Source: Clostridiales bacterium UBA1774 (GTDB lineage: Bacteria; Bacillota; Clostridia; Oscillospirales; Oscillospiraceae). Taken from it: a stretch of DNA of 5,479 bases. The stretch covers positions 1 through 5,479 of the forward strand of contig DCGQ01000065.1 in the NCBI GenBank assembly GCA_002314635.1, written 5' to 3'. Position numbers and translations under genes: made by a program. Positions 5,465 through 5,479 of this stretch are shown here, in pieces. The notes below the pieces were generated by a model. That model was not told the origin of the DNA. It did no database searches and saw nothing but the letters and a program-made list of their open reading frames with translations. How positions within the stretch are numbered: the stretch's first letter is position 1; each line of letters starts with the position of its first letter.

Positions 5465-5479
5465 CAGCCTTTTCCGCCA

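Overview
The window looks like chromosomal DNA from an anaerobic, butyrate-forming member of the Clostridia. The base composition is GC-rich for that class, and the gene content (a lysine-fermentation module, a superoxide-reductase-type protein with an attached regulator domain, and Clostridia-like ribosome binding sites) suggests the Oscillospiraceae side, near Flavonifractor, Intestinimonas or Lawsonibacter. That placement is inferred from gene content and composition only.

Left part (1-1880, + strand): the end of an amino-acid fermentation operon. It holds the 3' part of a 3-keto-5-aminohexanoate cleavage enzyme gene (kce), then the two subunits of a family I CoA-transferase (atoD, atoA), closed by a strong rho-independent terminator. 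The chemistry links up: Kce releases acetoacetate during lysine breakdown, and an AtoDA-type transferase would move CoA onto acetoacetate from butyryl-CoA, releasing butyrate. A perfect 11-bp hairpin lies between kce and atoD.

Middle (1881-2570, + strand): a single gene in its own small unit, encoding an N-terminal XRE-type DNA-binding domain fused to a complete desulfoferrodoxin/superoxide-reductase-like domain. The four cysteines of iron centre I and all five ligands of iron centre II are present, but the conserved lysine next to the first centre II histidine is asparagine. This is the most interesting gene here. A hairpin that could work in both directions separates it from the convergent genes on the right.

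Right part (2575-5479, - strand): lepA (elongation factor 4), complete and conventional, followed 14 nt later by a membrane-anchored family 2 glycosyltransferase that probably starts at TTG. A near-consensus sigma-A promoter lies upstream of lepA, inside the last 45 bases of the window.

No tRNA, rRNA, CRISPR, insertion sequence or phage gene was seen. No gap between genes exceeds 120 bases. I found no clearly new multi-gene system; the regulator-superoxide reductase fusion is the best candidate for unusual biology.
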